From Desulfovibrio desulfuricans (GTDB taxonomy: Bacteria > Desulfobacterota > Desulfovibrionia > Desulfovibrionales > Desulfovibrionaceae), in assembly GCF_004801255.1 (NCBI RefSeq), contig NZ_CP036295.1, forward strand, positions 2,628,001-2,692,000: a stretch of DNA of 64,000 nucleotides, in the 5' to 3' direction. Of the stretch, positions 8,887 to 17,497 are shown piece after piece; position 1 is the first letter of the stretch, and every line of letters begins with the position of its first letter. The notes beneath the pieces are model-generated. The model made no database searches. It had not been told where the DNA came from and saw only the letters and a list, made by a program, of their open reading frames with translations. Both the position numbers and the translations under genes were made by a program.

Positions 8887-9231
8887 ATGAATAAGACAAA
8901 CACTCAGTTTACACAAAGAACGGCTTTATACGAATCCGTCAAGGATATATTTGATTCTGTTTTTTCCGAACTACAAGGCATGGCCAAGAAAAAACCGGAT
9001 GGGACTCTTAGTAAAACTAAAATCATCCACTTAAATAGGATTTTGACAGATATAAAGCTTATTTTCGACGGATATCCTGAAGCAAAATATTTGGACTTGC
9101 TTGATGATGACGAGTTGCCCCAGTTTAGTGATGCTTTGTTAATTTTGGCTCAATACAATGGGGCATTAAAAAGTTTCCATAATAAACACTGGAAGTTTAA
9201 TGGAATTGATTGGGATTGGATGAAGAATTGA
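8887..9231 (+). CDS. Small hypothetical protein, paralogue of the preceding gene
   Basis: A 114-residue protein starting MNKTNTQFTQRTALYESVKD, with no recognised domain, signal peptide or membrane segment. It shares an architecture with the protein before it: a helical start, a KKPDGTLSKTKIIHLNRIL segment matching KKPHDTVTKFKLNVVNSLL, and a conserved LLDDDELPQFSDALLILAQY block. The two look like an old tandem duplication that has diverged. The ATG is 4 bases after the previous stop, so the three genes probably form one transcript. AT-rich like the rest of the patch. Function unknown. Confidence 0.65.
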   Translation: MNKTNTQFTQRTALYESVKDIFDSVFSELQGMAKKKPDGTLSKTKIIHLNRILTDIKLIFDGYPEAKYLDLLDDDELPQFSDALLILAQYNGALKSFHNKHWKFNGIDWDWMKN

Positions 9232-9620
9232 TTCATGGCGTACTTATATTGCGAGACCAGAAAAAAAACGCACTTCTAAGCAGGAATTAGCAAAGAGCTT
9301 AGCAAGTGCCCTTAAGTTGAGCTAGTTTCGACTTGCTCTGGCGGTCGCTTCATTTTGATGCTCACGTCCCTACCGCCACGATTGATGGGAGTTCTGCCAT
9401 TCCCACACCAACCCACGCGCCAAACGATCCCATGTCCGCAAGTATTTGTATCGCTGATGCAACTCTTTAACTTGTGGCCATGTGGCGCAATAATTTTCAT
9501 TATATATTGAATTGTTACATGAATTTTCCCAGAAATTCTGCCACACGCCACATTTGGCGACCCCATTCAACGCAGAAAAGGGATAGCCGGGTTTTCACCT
9601 AACTATCCCTTTCGGTTATT
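9232..9620. other. Gene-remnant region at the right edge of the AT-rich patch
   Basis: No intact gene is supported. On the plus strand, 9224-9325 reads as the tail of a basic protein (WRTYIARPEKKRTSKQELAK, then a stop) with no start of its own, which looks like the 3' end of a deleted gene. On the minus strand, 9312-9570 carries two overlapping short frames of plausible protein-like content (for example ATWPQVKELHQRYKYLRTWD), perhaps fragments of one decayed gene split by a frameshift. Neither fragment is recognised. Confidence 0.35.
9577..9612 (-). terminator. Probable terminator of the tRNA-His/tRNA-Pro unit
   Basis: The ten-base arms AAAGGGATAG (9577-9586) and CTATCCCTTT (9603-9612) are perfectly complementary, with a 16-base loop. 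On the minus strand the stem ends in TTTTC directly downstream of the tRNA-Pro 3' end. Confidence 0.6.
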
Positions 9621-9697
9621 TGGTCGGAGCGAAAGGATTCGAACCTTCGACTTCCTGCTCCCAAAGCAGGTGCGCTACCAGGCTGCGCCACGCTCCG
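9621..9697 (-). tRNA. tRNA-Pro (anticodon UGG)
   Basis: Read on the minus strand, the 77-base gene starts CGGAGCGTGGCGCAGCCTGG and ends in an encoded CCA. The anticodon loop TTTGGGA gives anticodon TGG, and the T-loop is TTCGAAT. The acceptor stem CGGAGCG pairs with CGCTCCG. It lies 36 bases downstream of tRNA-His on the same strand. The AT-rich accessory patch begins directly beyond its 3' end. Confidence 0.95.
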
Positions 9698-9726
9698 AAA
9701 AAAAACCCGCGCCGTTGCGGCGCGGG
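9698..9726 (-). terminator. Terminator-like hairpin between tRNA-His and tRNA-Pro
   Basis: Perfect nine-base-pair stem CCCGCGCCG/CGGCGCGGG (9706-9714 and 9718-9726) with a 3-base loop. On the minus strand it is followed by eight T (9698-9705), the textbook intrinsic terminator shape. It fills almost the whole spacer between the two tRNA genes. Confidence 0.75.
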
Positions 9727-9733
9727 AAAATTG

Positions 9734-9810
9734 TGGGGCGAAAGATGGGACTTGAACCCACGGCCACCTGGGCCACAACCAGGTGCTCTACCAACTGAGC
9801 TACTTCCGCC
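9734..9810 (-). tRNA. tRNA-His (anticodon GUG)
   Basis: On the minus strand the gene reads GGCGGAAGTAGCTCAGTTGG onward and ends in an encoded CCA. The anticodon loop TTGTGGC gives GTG. Aligning TA at positions 8-9 and the TTCAAGT T-loop shows that the extra G at position -1, characteristic of tRNA-His, is encoded and faces C73. Confidence 0.95.
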
Positions 9811-9821
9811 ACGGGAAATTT

Positions 9822-9850
9822 CATATACGCAGGATATTTTCCTTTGGCAA
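9822..9850 (-). promoter_or_regulatory. Sigma-70-type promoter for tRNA-His
   Basis: On the minus strand TTGCCA (9845-9850) and TATATG (9822-9827) are 17 bases apart, and the -10 element ends 11 bases before the tRNA 5' end. Confidence 0.65.
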
Positions 9851-10042
9851 GCGTTTTTTCTAAAAACCTCCATCTGGATTTTATCTAGAAAAGCAACTAC
9901 ACTCTTTTTCGGTTGTCCGGAGCTGGGGCGCAGACCCGCCAAAGCACCGCGGCAATCCCTCATTTTACAAGCCTTCCGCGCCTAAAGGCGACATATCCGA
10001 CGCAGACGGCATTTCAGAAGTAAACTTTTTTCGGGGACACTC

Positions 10043-11293
10043 ATGGACAAACTGGTCATCGAAGGCGGCGTTCCGCTCACTGGCGGCATTGATGTCAGCG
10101 GCTCAAAAAATGCGGCCCTGCCCATTCTTTTTGCCTGCATCCTGCTGTCAGAGCCTGTCACCATCACCAATGTGCCCAATCTGCGCGATATACACACCAC
10201 CATCAAGCTCCTGAACATGTTGGGCTGCACCTGCGAATTCGCCGATCATCGGGTGCAGGTGCGGCCCGGCAATTTATTGCCCGAGGCTCCCTATGACCTC
10301 GTGCGCACCATGCGCGCCTCTGTTCTGTGCCTGGGCCCGTTGCTGGCCCGCATCGGTCAGGCCCGCGTGGCTCTGCCCGGCGGTTGCGCCATCGGCGCGC
10401 GCCCGGTGGATCAACACCTGAAAGGCCTCGAGCTGATGGGGGCGAGCTTCCAGCTTGAAGAGGGGTACATTATGGGGCGCTGCCGCCAGCTCAAAGGCGC
10501 GCATATTTCTTTTGACATGCCCACCGTGGGCGGCACGGAAAACCTGCTCATGGCCGCAGCGCTGGCAGAAGGCGAAACCATACTTGAAAACGCCGCCCGC
10601 GAGCCGGAAGTGGTCGACCTCGCCAACTTTTTGCGAGCCTGCGGCGCCCACATTGAAGGACACGGCACGTCCGTTATCCGCATACAGGGCGTCACCTCGC
10701 TGCACGACGGCGAATACGCCGTCATGTCTGACCGCATCGAGGCGGGCACGTTTCTTGTGGCGGCGGGCATCACAGGCGGCGAGCTGATGCTGCGCAACTG
10801 CCCTTTCAAAGACCTGGAGGCCGTCATCCTCAAGCTGCGCAGCATGGGCATGGAGATCAGCAGTACGCCCGAAGGCGTGCTGGCGCGCTGCGCGGGCCCC
10901 CTGCGCGGCACGGACGTAAAAACCCAGCCTTACCCCGGTTTTCCCACCGACATGCAGGCCCAGCTTATGGCCCTCATGTGCATGGCCGAGGGAGCCAGCG
11001 TGGTGGAAGAAAGTATTTTTGAAAACCGCTTTATGCATGTTCTTGAACTCATGCGCATGGGCGCGCAGATCAAGGTTTCGGGCCACACCGCCATGGTGCG
11101 CGGCGTGCAGAAGCTTACGGGCGCGCCCGTCATGGCCTCTGACCTGCGCGCCAGCGCCTCGCTGGTTCTGGCCGGTCTTGCGGCCAAGGGCGTTACCGAG
11201 GTACGGCGCATCTACCACCTTGACCGCGGCTATGAGAGCATTGAGCATAAACTGAACGCTGTTGGCGCGCGCATCCGCCGCGAGCAGGAATAA
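10043..11293 (+). CDS. murA: UDP-N-acetylglucosamine 1-carboxyvinyltransferase
   Basis: A 416-residue enzyme that transfers enolpyruvate from PEP to UDP-GlcNAc, the first committed step of peptidoglycan synthesis, in the cytosol. It has the EPSP-synthase-type two-domain fold. Conserved landmarks are [10 protein letters not shown] at 19-28, containing the catalytic Lys-Asn pair, and [15 protein letters not shown], whose Cys115 is the fosfomycin-sensitive active-site residue, so a Cys-to-Asp resistant form is not present. [11 protein letters not shown] and FPTDMQAQ are also intact. Length is normal. GGGGA lies before the ATG. A BON lipoprotein gene follows on the same strand after 83 bases. Confidence 0.98.
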   Translation: MDKLVIEGGVPLTGGIDVSGSKNAALPILFACILLSEPVTITNVPNLRDIHTTIKLLNMLGCTCEFADHRVQVRPGNLLPEAPYDLVRTMRASVLCLGPLLARIGQARVALPGGCAIGARPVDQHLKGLELMGASFQLEEGYIMGRCRQLKGAHISFDMPTVGGTENLLMAAALAEGETILENAAREPEVVDLANFLRACGAHIEGHGTSVIRIQGVTSLHDGEYAVMSDRIEAGTFLVAAGITGGELMLRNCPFKDLEAVILKLRSMGMEISSTPEGVLARCAGPLRGTDVKTQPYPGFPTDMQAQLMALMCMAEGASVVEESIFENRFMHVLELMRMGAQIKVSGHTAMVRGVQKLTGAPVMASDLRASASLVLAGLAAKGVTEVRRIYHLDRGYESIEHKLNAVGARIRREQE

Positions 11294-11376
11294 CGCCTGG
11301 GGCGCTCCTTTTTTTTGGGGGGTTCCCTGCCTGATGAATGAAGTTTTGCCCGCTACGCGGGCCTCAGGAGGATTCC

Positions 11377-12072
11377 ATGAAACGACTGGCGCTTTTTATG
11401 CTGCTGCTTTGCGTCACACTGCTCAACGGCTGCGCATATTCCGGCTACGGCATCTACGACGATCAGCGTCTGATGGGAACCATGTCGGACGACAAAGAAC
11501 TCTCCGCCAAAATAAAAACCGCCCTGCTGGACGAGAGCTTTTCCGGCGGGTGGTCGGTGGCTGTTTACAGCTTCTACGGACATGTATTCTTGGTAGGCGA
11601 AGTGCCCGAACACATGCAGGGCAAGGCTGTGACCATAGCCAACCGCTACAAGCCGCGCTCGGTCACTACGCACTGGTTCACCCCTGCCGCCAGCGACACC
11701 AGCAATTTTGTGCTGGCCACCAAGCTGCGCAAGGACCTCATCAGCACCAAGGGCCTTTCGTCCACACGCATAGAGACAGAGGTAAACTCCGGGCGCGTGG
11801 TTTTGCTGGGCGTGGTGAAGGATGAATCGGAAAAGCAGATCGCCATTCAGGCGGCTCGCGGCGTGGCCGGTGTAACCGGCGTTACAAGCTATCTTATGCT
11901 GCCCCAGAAGGCGGGCCAGCTTGACAACATGCGTCCGGAGCACGCCGCTGGCGTCAGCCCCATGGACGGAAGCACCGAACCCGCAGGCGGCAGCACCCCT
12001 GTCTCCGGCGGCGCGGGCAGTTCAAGCCCGGCCAGCCCAGCTGGCGGCGTAGAGTCGCGCGATCTGCCCTAG
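11377..12072 (+). CDS. BON-domain outer-membrane lipoprotein
   Basis: A 231-residue protein with a type II signal peptide ending in the lipobox LLNGC, so it should be lipidated and probably placed in the outer membrane. Two BON domains follow (about 40-110 and 120-185), the second containing GRVVLLGVVKDESEKQIAIQ. This layout resembles DolP/YraP-type envelope-integrity proteins. The last ~50 residues are a low-complexity tail of Gly, Ser, Pro and Ala. AGGAGG lies 7 bases before the ATG at 11377; an upstream in-frame ATG lacks such a site. It may be co-transcribed with murA, a reasonable partnership for envelope maintenance. Confidence 0.88.
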   Translation: MKRLALFMLLLCVTLLNGCAYSGYGIYDDQRLMGTMSDDKELSAKIKTALLDESFSGGWSVAVYSFYGHVFLVGEVPEHMQGKAVTIANRYKPRSVTTHWFTPAASDTSNFVLATKLRKDLISTKGLSSTRIETEVNSGRVVLLGVVKDESEKQIAIQAARGVAGVTGVTSYLMLPQKAGQLDNMRPEHAAGVSPMDGSTEPAGGSTPVSGGAGSSSPASPAGGVESRDLP

Positions 12073-12126
12073 GCGTATTGCACGCAAAAAAGCGACCGGC
12101 CAATATTGCCCCATAGCTGGCAGTAC

Positions 12127-13371
12127 TTACGGTAAGGTCCAGCAGCACAGCTTGCGCATGGAAAGAAATTTTGCCGCCGCATCACGCTGTGCGCTGGACC
12201 TTACCTTGTTAATCTGCAACGCATTTTGCGTAACCAGATCAACAACGTCCCCGTCCAGCTGGCGGGCAGCCGCCATGGACGACATGCACTCCAGCACGCT
12301 TGAAAGCTCCATGCCAGGCCGGTACGGACGGTTTTCCGTCATTGCCGTAAAAACGTCGGCAACCGCCATGACACGCATGGGCAACGATAGCTTCTCCGCC
12401 CCCAGTCCGTAGGGGTACCCCCCGCCGTCCAGCCTTTCGTGGTGCATGCCGCCCCAGTCGCACACGCAGCGAAAGCCCGGTATTGTCCTGAGCAGATCCA
12501 CGCCTATCTTTGCATGTTCTTTTATTTCTTGCCGTTCCAGATTCGAGAGCGGCCCCGCCTTTTCAAGTATATCCACGGACACGGCCAGTTTGCCGATGTC
12601 ATGCAGCAGCCCCGCCATATAAATTGTCAGGCCGTCTTCATCCGAGGCCAGCCCCGTCTGCATGAGAATTGCCTGGGCTGTACGGGCGACGCCGTGCGAA
12701 TGCGTTGCCGTAAACGGGCTTTTGGAGTCAATAATTTGCGAAAACAGGTCGCACAAAGTCAGCAGGTTTTCTATGGAAAGAATTCCGTTGCCAGCCGTGT
12801 TGACAAGATAGGCTTCCATGGCGCTGTGTGACGGATACCGGTCGGTCAGATCACTGCGCAGGGAGATTTGGGCCAGAGCCTTGAGGCCAGCGGGGGAAAA
12901 ACTGCCAGCAGTTTCTTCCGCTGCTGCTGCCGCTGCCCATTCGGCAAATGGCAATTCTGGTTGCTCCTGCGCCTGAGCGTCAATAAAATCTGCAAGATAA
13001 ATGCAATTTGCAGCCAGAGCGTTGTCGTCTATGGCACCCATGGCCCGCCACGGGGTTTTGCGCAGCAGCACCATATTGCAAACAGCTTCGGGCAGTTTTG
13101 CCGTTCTGCAAAACGCCCATCCTGCAATGCAATAATCTTCTTTTTCAAAAACTATATTTGTCAATCCGTTCTTTTTAGGAATAGTGCCTATCTCGTGCAA
13201 CATTGTTGCTACAAGCAGATATCTTCGTTCCTGCGGCTCCATCCCACAAAAATTTGCCAACAGCTGCGTCAGATAGGCTACACGTACATTGTGGCCTCTC
13301 AAATCATGGTACGCAAGACCCAGGGCCCGTGAAAACCCCGAAAGCAAATCGTAAAGAAAAACTGACTCCAT
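12127..13371 (-). CDS. HD-GYP domain protein, probable cyclic di-GMP phosphodiesterase
   Basis: A 414-residue cytosolic protein with two HD-type halves. The N-terminal half has HN and LHEIG remnants but not a full HD pair, so it is a degenerate HDOD/HD-like domain. The C-terminal half is a true HD-GYP domain: HDIGK at 257-261, HHERLDGGGYP at 310-320 and a following DVFTAMTENRPYRP, so metal and substrate residues are intact and it should hydrolyse cyclic di-GMP. The third G of GGGYP replaces the usual S. An ATG at 13371, preceded by AGGTG, is preferred over a GTG three codons upstream. The extreme C-terminus (LCCWTLP) is encoded by one arm of an inverted duplication. It may oppose the GGDEF protein at 2245-3678. 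Confidence 0.88.
   Translation of the reverse strand: MESVFLYDLLSGFSRALGLAYHDLRGHNVRVAYLTQLLANFCGMEPQERRYLLVATMLHEIGTIPKKNGLTNIVFEKEDYCIAGWAFCRTAKLPEAVCNMVLLRKTPWRAMGAIDDNALAANCIYLADFIDAQAQEQPELPFAEWAAAAAAEETAGSFSPAGLKALAQISLRSDLTDRYPSHSAMEAYLVNTAGNGILSIENLLTLCDLFSQIIDSKSPFTATHSHGVARTAQAILMQTGLASDEDGLTIYMAGLLHDIGKLAVSVDILEKAGPLSNLERQEIKEHAKIGVDLLRTIPGFRCVCDWGGMHHERLDGGGYPYGLGAEKLSLPMRVMAVADVFTAMTENRPYRPGMELSSVLECMSSMAAARQLDGDVVDLVTQNALQINKVRSSAQRDAAAKFLSMRKLCCWTLP
12131..12205. repeat. Inverted duplication at the 3' end of the HD-GYP gene
   Basis: GGTAAGGTCCAGC plus GCACAGC on the left (12131-12151, with one extra A between the blocks) is repeated in inverted orientation at 12186-12205. Twenty bases pair with a single bulge across a 34-base spacer. 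The whole structure lies inside the last 26 codons of the HD-GYP gene and stops 4 bases before its stop codon. Confidence 0.85.
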
Positions 13372-13652
13372 ATGTACCACACCTAGTCCTGCAGGATTCG
13401 TTACCCTTTCCTTTTTTTCACATCCATTGTTCCTGCACTAAGGGTTATTATCAAACTGCTCTGGTTTTACACTTCGCCAGCAGAGGGCATCCTACGGCAA
13501 TGCGCCCGCAGCCCCGCGCCGAAAGCATTGCGGGTGGGCATTGATGGGCACCCAGCGGAACACTGACGCAACAGGCCCTTGCCGCGACAGACTACTGCCG
13601 GGCGCAGACTGTCGTGCAGAACAGCGCTCTCCCGCGCCAGCTCTTCGCCCGG

Positions 13653-15410
13653 CTAGCCGTTGCGCATCTCAGCAATAAGGGTTGCAAGCTTGCCAGCCTG
13701 AACCGCAAGATCGCTCACTGCCTTGGCGGCCTCGGCCATGGCCTCGGCGGTCTGGCGCGACATGTCGTTTACCTCGATAATTGTATGATTAATTTCTTCG
13801 CTGGCGGCAGACTGCTCTTCACTGGCGGTGGCGATGGCATTGGCCTGATCCGCTGTAACCTCGGCCGTGACCACAATTTCGCTCAGAGCCTGACCCGACA
13901 GACTGGCGCTCTCCGTGGCGGTGTTGACCTGCTCAACGGCGTTATCCATGGATACGCGGCTCTTGGAGGTACTTTCCTGAATAGCTCTGATCACGCGCCC
14001 CACATCAATGGTTGAGGCCATGGTCTTTTCGGCCAGTTTGCGCACCTCGTCGGCAACAACGGCAAAGCCTCGTCCTGCCTCGCCAGCGCGCGCGGCTTCA
14101 ATGGCGGCGTTAAGCGCCAGCAGGTTGGTTTGATCGGCAATGTCCGAGATAACGGTCATGATCTGCGAGACATCCTGCGCGTGGCTGTCGAGCTGCGCCA
14201 TGTCGTCCTTGAGCTCCATTGAAAGCTGATGCACCAGCTGGATGCTCTGCAGCGAGCTGCCCACGATAGTGGCCCCATGCTCGGCTTTTGCCTTGGTTTC
14301 CGCAGAGGCAGAGGAGGCCGCGCCGGCATTTTTAGCAACTTCCTGCACGGTAGCGTTCATTTCGTTCATGGCTGTGGCAGCCTCGCCCAGGCGTTGCGCG
14401 GTTTGCAAAGCGCCCCTGTCGGCCTGCTCTATCTGAGCCGAGAGCTGCGTCGAGGCCGAGCTGACCGCATGGGCGACCTCCTCCAGCTGGGCGGCCGCCG
14501 TCAACATGGCCGACGTTTTTGCCTGAGCATTGTTTTCCGCTTTTTCGGCATTGCGCATGGCTTCGGTGGCCTTGACGGCCTGATCATGGGCCTTGACGGA
14601 TTCGGCCTGAGCTTTTTCCATATTAGCTTTCAACGCTTCCACCATCGAGACTATGGAACCGTAGACGCCAGCCCGGCTGCTGCCGTCGGCGATGTCGTAA
14701 TCGCCGTCCACAACCCGGCGGGCAATGGTGTTCAGCACGCCAGGGTCTTTGCCCAGCTGGCGCATCACGCTGCGCGTCAGCACGTACGTAATCACCACGC
14801 TGATAACAATCGCGACCAGGCTGAGGATAAGGCCGGTATTTTTGGCCATGGCTCCAAGCGTTATGGCCTCTTGCATGTTCTCCTTGCTGCTCGCGGCCGT
14901 CAGATTGACGAGCTCTTCATACACAGGCGCAAGCTTGCGAAACTGCGGACTATAGTTGGCATCAAACAGCGCTGTGGCCTCGTCAAATTTTCCCTCCGCG
15001 ACAAGCTTTGTCGCATTTTTTCTCACTGTGCCCATACTTGCAGAAATTTCATCAATCTGGCGTAAAAGATTTTTTGCCTTGACTGCAGTATCTCTATCAA
15101 ACAGTTCAGTATATTTTAAATACTTACGTTGACCGTCAGCTATCTCTTGCAGTGATTCTTTAATACGTGAGCCATACGTTTCAGCAGCCGACTCATTGCG
15201 TTTAAGCAACATGGTTGTCAAATTTGTCCTGACTTCCCAAAAATTCAAATGCATAGTTCCAACAGCTATAACAGCTGGAATATATGCTTTATCAACATCA
15301 TCAATACTTTCATTCATCCGGGAAGTGCTGAACATTGAAGCTGCAGAAATAGCCACAATAACAATTATCATGCCAGCAAAAGACATGATAAGCTTTGTTG
15401 ATAAACGCAT
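13653..15410 (-). CDS. Methyl-accepting chemotaxis protein with four-helix-bundle sensor
   Basis: A 585-residue transducer with a first membrane helix at about 7-28, a periplasmic helical domain of about 150 residues of the 4HB_MCP type, a second membrane helix near 190-210 and a HAMP-like linker. A long cytoplasmic coiled coil contains the conserved tip [20 protein letters not shown] and the following [18 protein letters not shown]. No CheR-binding pentapeptide is seen. I chose the ATG at 15410 ([11 protein letters not shown]) because GGAG lies 11 bases upstream and the membrane helix follows at once; 13 upstream codons look untranslated. The ligand is unknown. It lies next to the HD-GYP gene on the same strand but 281 bases away. 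Confidence 0.92.
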   Translation of the reverse strand: MRLSTKLIMSFAGMIIVIVAISAASMFSTSRMNESIDDVDKAYIPAVIAVGTMHLNFWEVRTNLTTMLLKRNESAAETYGSRIKESLQEIADGQRKYLKYTELFDRDTAVKAKNLLRQIDEISASMGTVRKNATKLVAEGKFDEATALFDANYSPQFRKLAPVYEELVNLTAASSKENMQEAITLGAMAKNTGLILSLVAIVISVVITYVLTRSVMRQLGKDPGVLNTIARRVVDGDYDIADGSSRAGVYGSIVSMVEALKANMEKAQAESVKAHDQAVKATEAMRNAEKAENNAQAKTSAMLTAAAQLEEVAHAVSSASTQLSAQIEQADRGALQTAQRLGEAATAMNEMNATVQEVAKNAGAASSASAETKAKAEHGATIVGSSLQSIQLVHQLSMELKDDMAQLDSHAQDVSQIMTVISDIADQTNLLALNAAIEAARAGEAGRGFAVVADEVRKLAEKTMASTIDVGRVIRAIQESTSKSRVSMDNAVEQVNTATESASLSGQALSEIVVTAEVTADQANAIATASEEQSAASEEINHTIIEVNDMSRQTAEAMAEAAKAVSDLAVQAGKLATLIAEMRNG

Positions 15411-15900
15411 CTTTTGTCTCCGCCATACGTGAATGTTATTTGTCGTCAATCAAAACATGCTAACTTTTCCGCAAAAGCAATCTTTGAGTATTTGCAGATG
15501 CCAATCAGATTGTTGGCGTGCACATCTCAATTCAGCAGCTCCAAAATCCCGCAGACAGTACGTATTGTGCGTACAATTTACGCGCGTTCAATAGTTGCTA
15601 TACTATCCGGCGACATTCATCTGCCATTACTCTATTTTAGTAGGTTACCAGCAAGGATGGGTAAAATATTATTTTTGCATACTGCATGCACTCAGCAAAT
15701 ACTTGAATTTATATTGATTTATTGACAAAAATAAGTTATGCTACCATACAAAAACCATTATGCAATAATATATTGGCACAGTGAAAAAAATCTTTAAAGT
15801 CAAAACAAACACCGAGCAATACCATTTCAAATTAAATGATTACTGTGTCTAAAGATTCCACCAACAGAACAAATTTGCCCTTGATGCATTAGGTACGGCC
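15411..15900. other. AT-rich divergent promoter region
   Basis: This 490-base region separates the chemoreceptor (minus) from a LysR gene (plus). It is markedly AT-rich and has no supported gene. A TTGACA at 15722-15727 with a weak CATACA 17 bases on could serve rightward transcription. LysR-type T-N11-A sites are too degenerate to call in sequence this AT-rich. Confidence 0.35.
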
Positions 15901-16782
15901 ATGGAAATTAAGCATCTTAAAACGTTAATGATGGTTGCATCGACAAGGAGCATCTCAAAGGCATCCAACCAACTGCACCTCTCCCAACCATCGGTAACAA
16001 GAATTATACAAGAAATAGAAAGCATTGTTGGCGTACCGCTATTTTCAAGAACAAAAAACGGTATGGTTCTTACAGGAGCTGGAAAAAATTTTTATACGCA
16101 AGCAACGCGCATTGTTTCAACACTTCACGATGTTGTTGCAGAGTTAAAAGCTCCATATGAAAGCAATATAATAAATATTGGTTTTTGCCCGAGCGTTCTC
16201 ATATTCGATTTCATTGAACAACTACGATACAGCAATTACCGCATGGATTATATCAGGTTTCATGAGCTTTCCGAAAAGCGTCAATTCCTTGCACTGGCAA
16301 ACAAGTACATTGATATTTCGATAGCGAGGAGCCTAAACACTGGCAGCAAGATGGGGTTGGAGCAGATTATTCTGAACAAGGCAGAGCTGTTTGCCGTCAT
16401 CCCTGCATCTCACAGGCTCTCAGGCAAAAAGATGATCAGCCTGGATGAACTTAAAAACGATCCCTTTGTCGCACTGTCCGAAAAATCATTTCCTGCATAC
16501 AGCAACAATATAGTAAAGCTCTGCAAAAAATCCGGATTTACACCCAACATCACTTTTCAGGCAAATGGATATATAGCGGCGCTCGCGACAATTTCCGCTG
16601 GAGCTTGCGTGGGTATTTTTCCAAGAAACATCGTCAATTCAATTGTCCCTGGATACGTATACGTACCTATCCACAGCAATAAAGATTTCTTTGATATATC
16701 GTGCTATATACGAAAAAATGAAACCAGGGTTGAAATTCTTGACCTTGTTGCAAAAGTACAGGAACAGTTTCGTAGCAGATAG
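15901..16782 (+). CDS. LysR-family transcriptional regulator
   Basis: A 293-residue protein with an N-terminal winged helix-turn-helix (residues 1-60: SISKASNQLHLSQPSVTRII) and a periplasmic-binding-like effector domain (about 90-293). The start ATG opens the conserved MEIKHLKTLMMVAST block, so it is secure. The DNA is more AT-rich than its neighbours, with lysine- and isoleucine-rich protein, which suggests recent acquisition. No metabolic gene is adjacent on either strand, so the target cannot be guessed beyond likely autoregulation in the large upstream region. Confidence 0.88.
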   Translation: MEIKHLKTLMMVASTRSISKASNQLHLSQPSVTRIIQEIESIVGVPLFSRTKNGMVLTGAGKNFYTQATRIVSTLHDVVAELKAPYESNIINIGFCPSVLIFDFIEQLRYSNYRMDYIRFHELSEKRQFLALANKYIDISIARSLNTGSKMGLEQIILNKAELFAVIPASHRLSGKKMISLDELKNDPFVALSEKSFPAYSNNIVKLCKKSGFTPNITFQANGYIAALATISAGACVGIFPRNIVNSIVPGYVYVPIHSNKDFFDISCYIRKNETRVEILDLVAKVQEQFRSR

Positions 16783-16860
16783 TTCTATGTATCGGGCGGT
16801 TATGGTCGCTGCAAAAAGCTTTTCCACCAGTTTCCGCGCACAGAGGCCCATGACATGGGC

Positions 16861-16882
16861 AAAAAAACAGCCCCGCCGGGGC
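16861..16882 (-). terminator. Intrinsic terminator after the deoxyribosyltransferase-like gene
   Basis: GCCCC/GGGGC stem (16870-16874 and 16878-16882) followed on the minus strand by TG and seven T. It lies 60 bases beyond the stop codon of the minus-strand gene that ends at 16942. Confidence 0.7.
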
Positions 16883-16941
16883 CTCTGAAAAGGCGCTCCC
16901 GGCAGGGCAATAGACACGACAAAAAAAATGCAACGAGAGGG

Positions 16942-17457
16942 CTACCGCTCCCTGGGCCAGCTGTGTGCCCGCAGTTTTTCACCCAGTCGCAGCAGTACAG
17001 GGTTCGCCTGCTCTTCAAAGTTTTGCCAGCCGCTCTCGGCATAGGCCAACAGCGCGGCCACCGTATCCAGCGCTTCCTCAACACTGTCCACCCAAGCGCT
17101 CGCCGCGCCGTGCAGCATGAGCCCCGGCCCCTCCAGCGGCCCGCGAATGCCCAGCACGGGCACTCCGGCCCCGACGGCCAGCCCCACCTCAACACCCGCG
17201 TCCTGCCCGGAAGCGCCGTAATAGATGACCAGATCGGCGGTCAGGCAGGCGTGGCGACAAAAGGCGTACACCTCGCCGCCGTCGCGGTCGGTATCCATCC
17301 AGATACGTCGTTCCGCCGGGGTCAACCCCGGAGGGGGAACGGCCTTGTCCGTCCAGTCCAGCATCCGGCAGCCCATGCTCCGCAGCTCGCGCCCCAACAG
17401 TCGCACGCCGTGCTTGTGTTTGAAAGACCCTGCAACATAGATGGTCAACGCAGCCAT
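16942..17457 (-). CDS. Nucleoside 2-deoxyribosyltransferase-like protein
   Basis: A 171-residue cytosolic protein with a Rossmann-like start (LTIYVAGSFKHKHGVRLL) and a later segment ADLVIYYGASGQDAGVEVGL that matches the substrate pocket of the nucleoside 2-deoxyribosyltransferase superfamily. The Glu in GVEVGLA is in the place of the catalytic nucleophile, and the preceding Asp is in GQDAG. Family members move deoxyribose between bases or hydrolyse modified nucleotides. The substrate here is unknown. It lies 40 bases downstream of cobO on the same strand and has its own terminator, so it may be the last gene of that unit. Confidence 0.65.
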   Translation of the reverse strand: MAALTIYVAGSFKHKHGVRLLGRELRSMGCRMLDWTDKAVPPPGLTPAERRIWMDTDRDGGEVYAFCRHACLTADLVIYYGASGQDAGVEVGLAVGAGVPVLGIRGPLEGPGLMLHGAASAWVDSVEEALDTVAALLAYAESGWQNFEEQANPVLLRLGEKLRAHSWPRER

Positions 17458-17497
17458 GCAACATCCTTTACAGCAATGAAATGAACCCGGATTGCGA

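Noticed and set aside
9620-9985. Open frames across 9616-9985 giving protein-like text such as GFEPSTSCSQSR
   Set aside because: They translate tRNA-Pro and tRNA-His sequence, a well-known source of false proteins.
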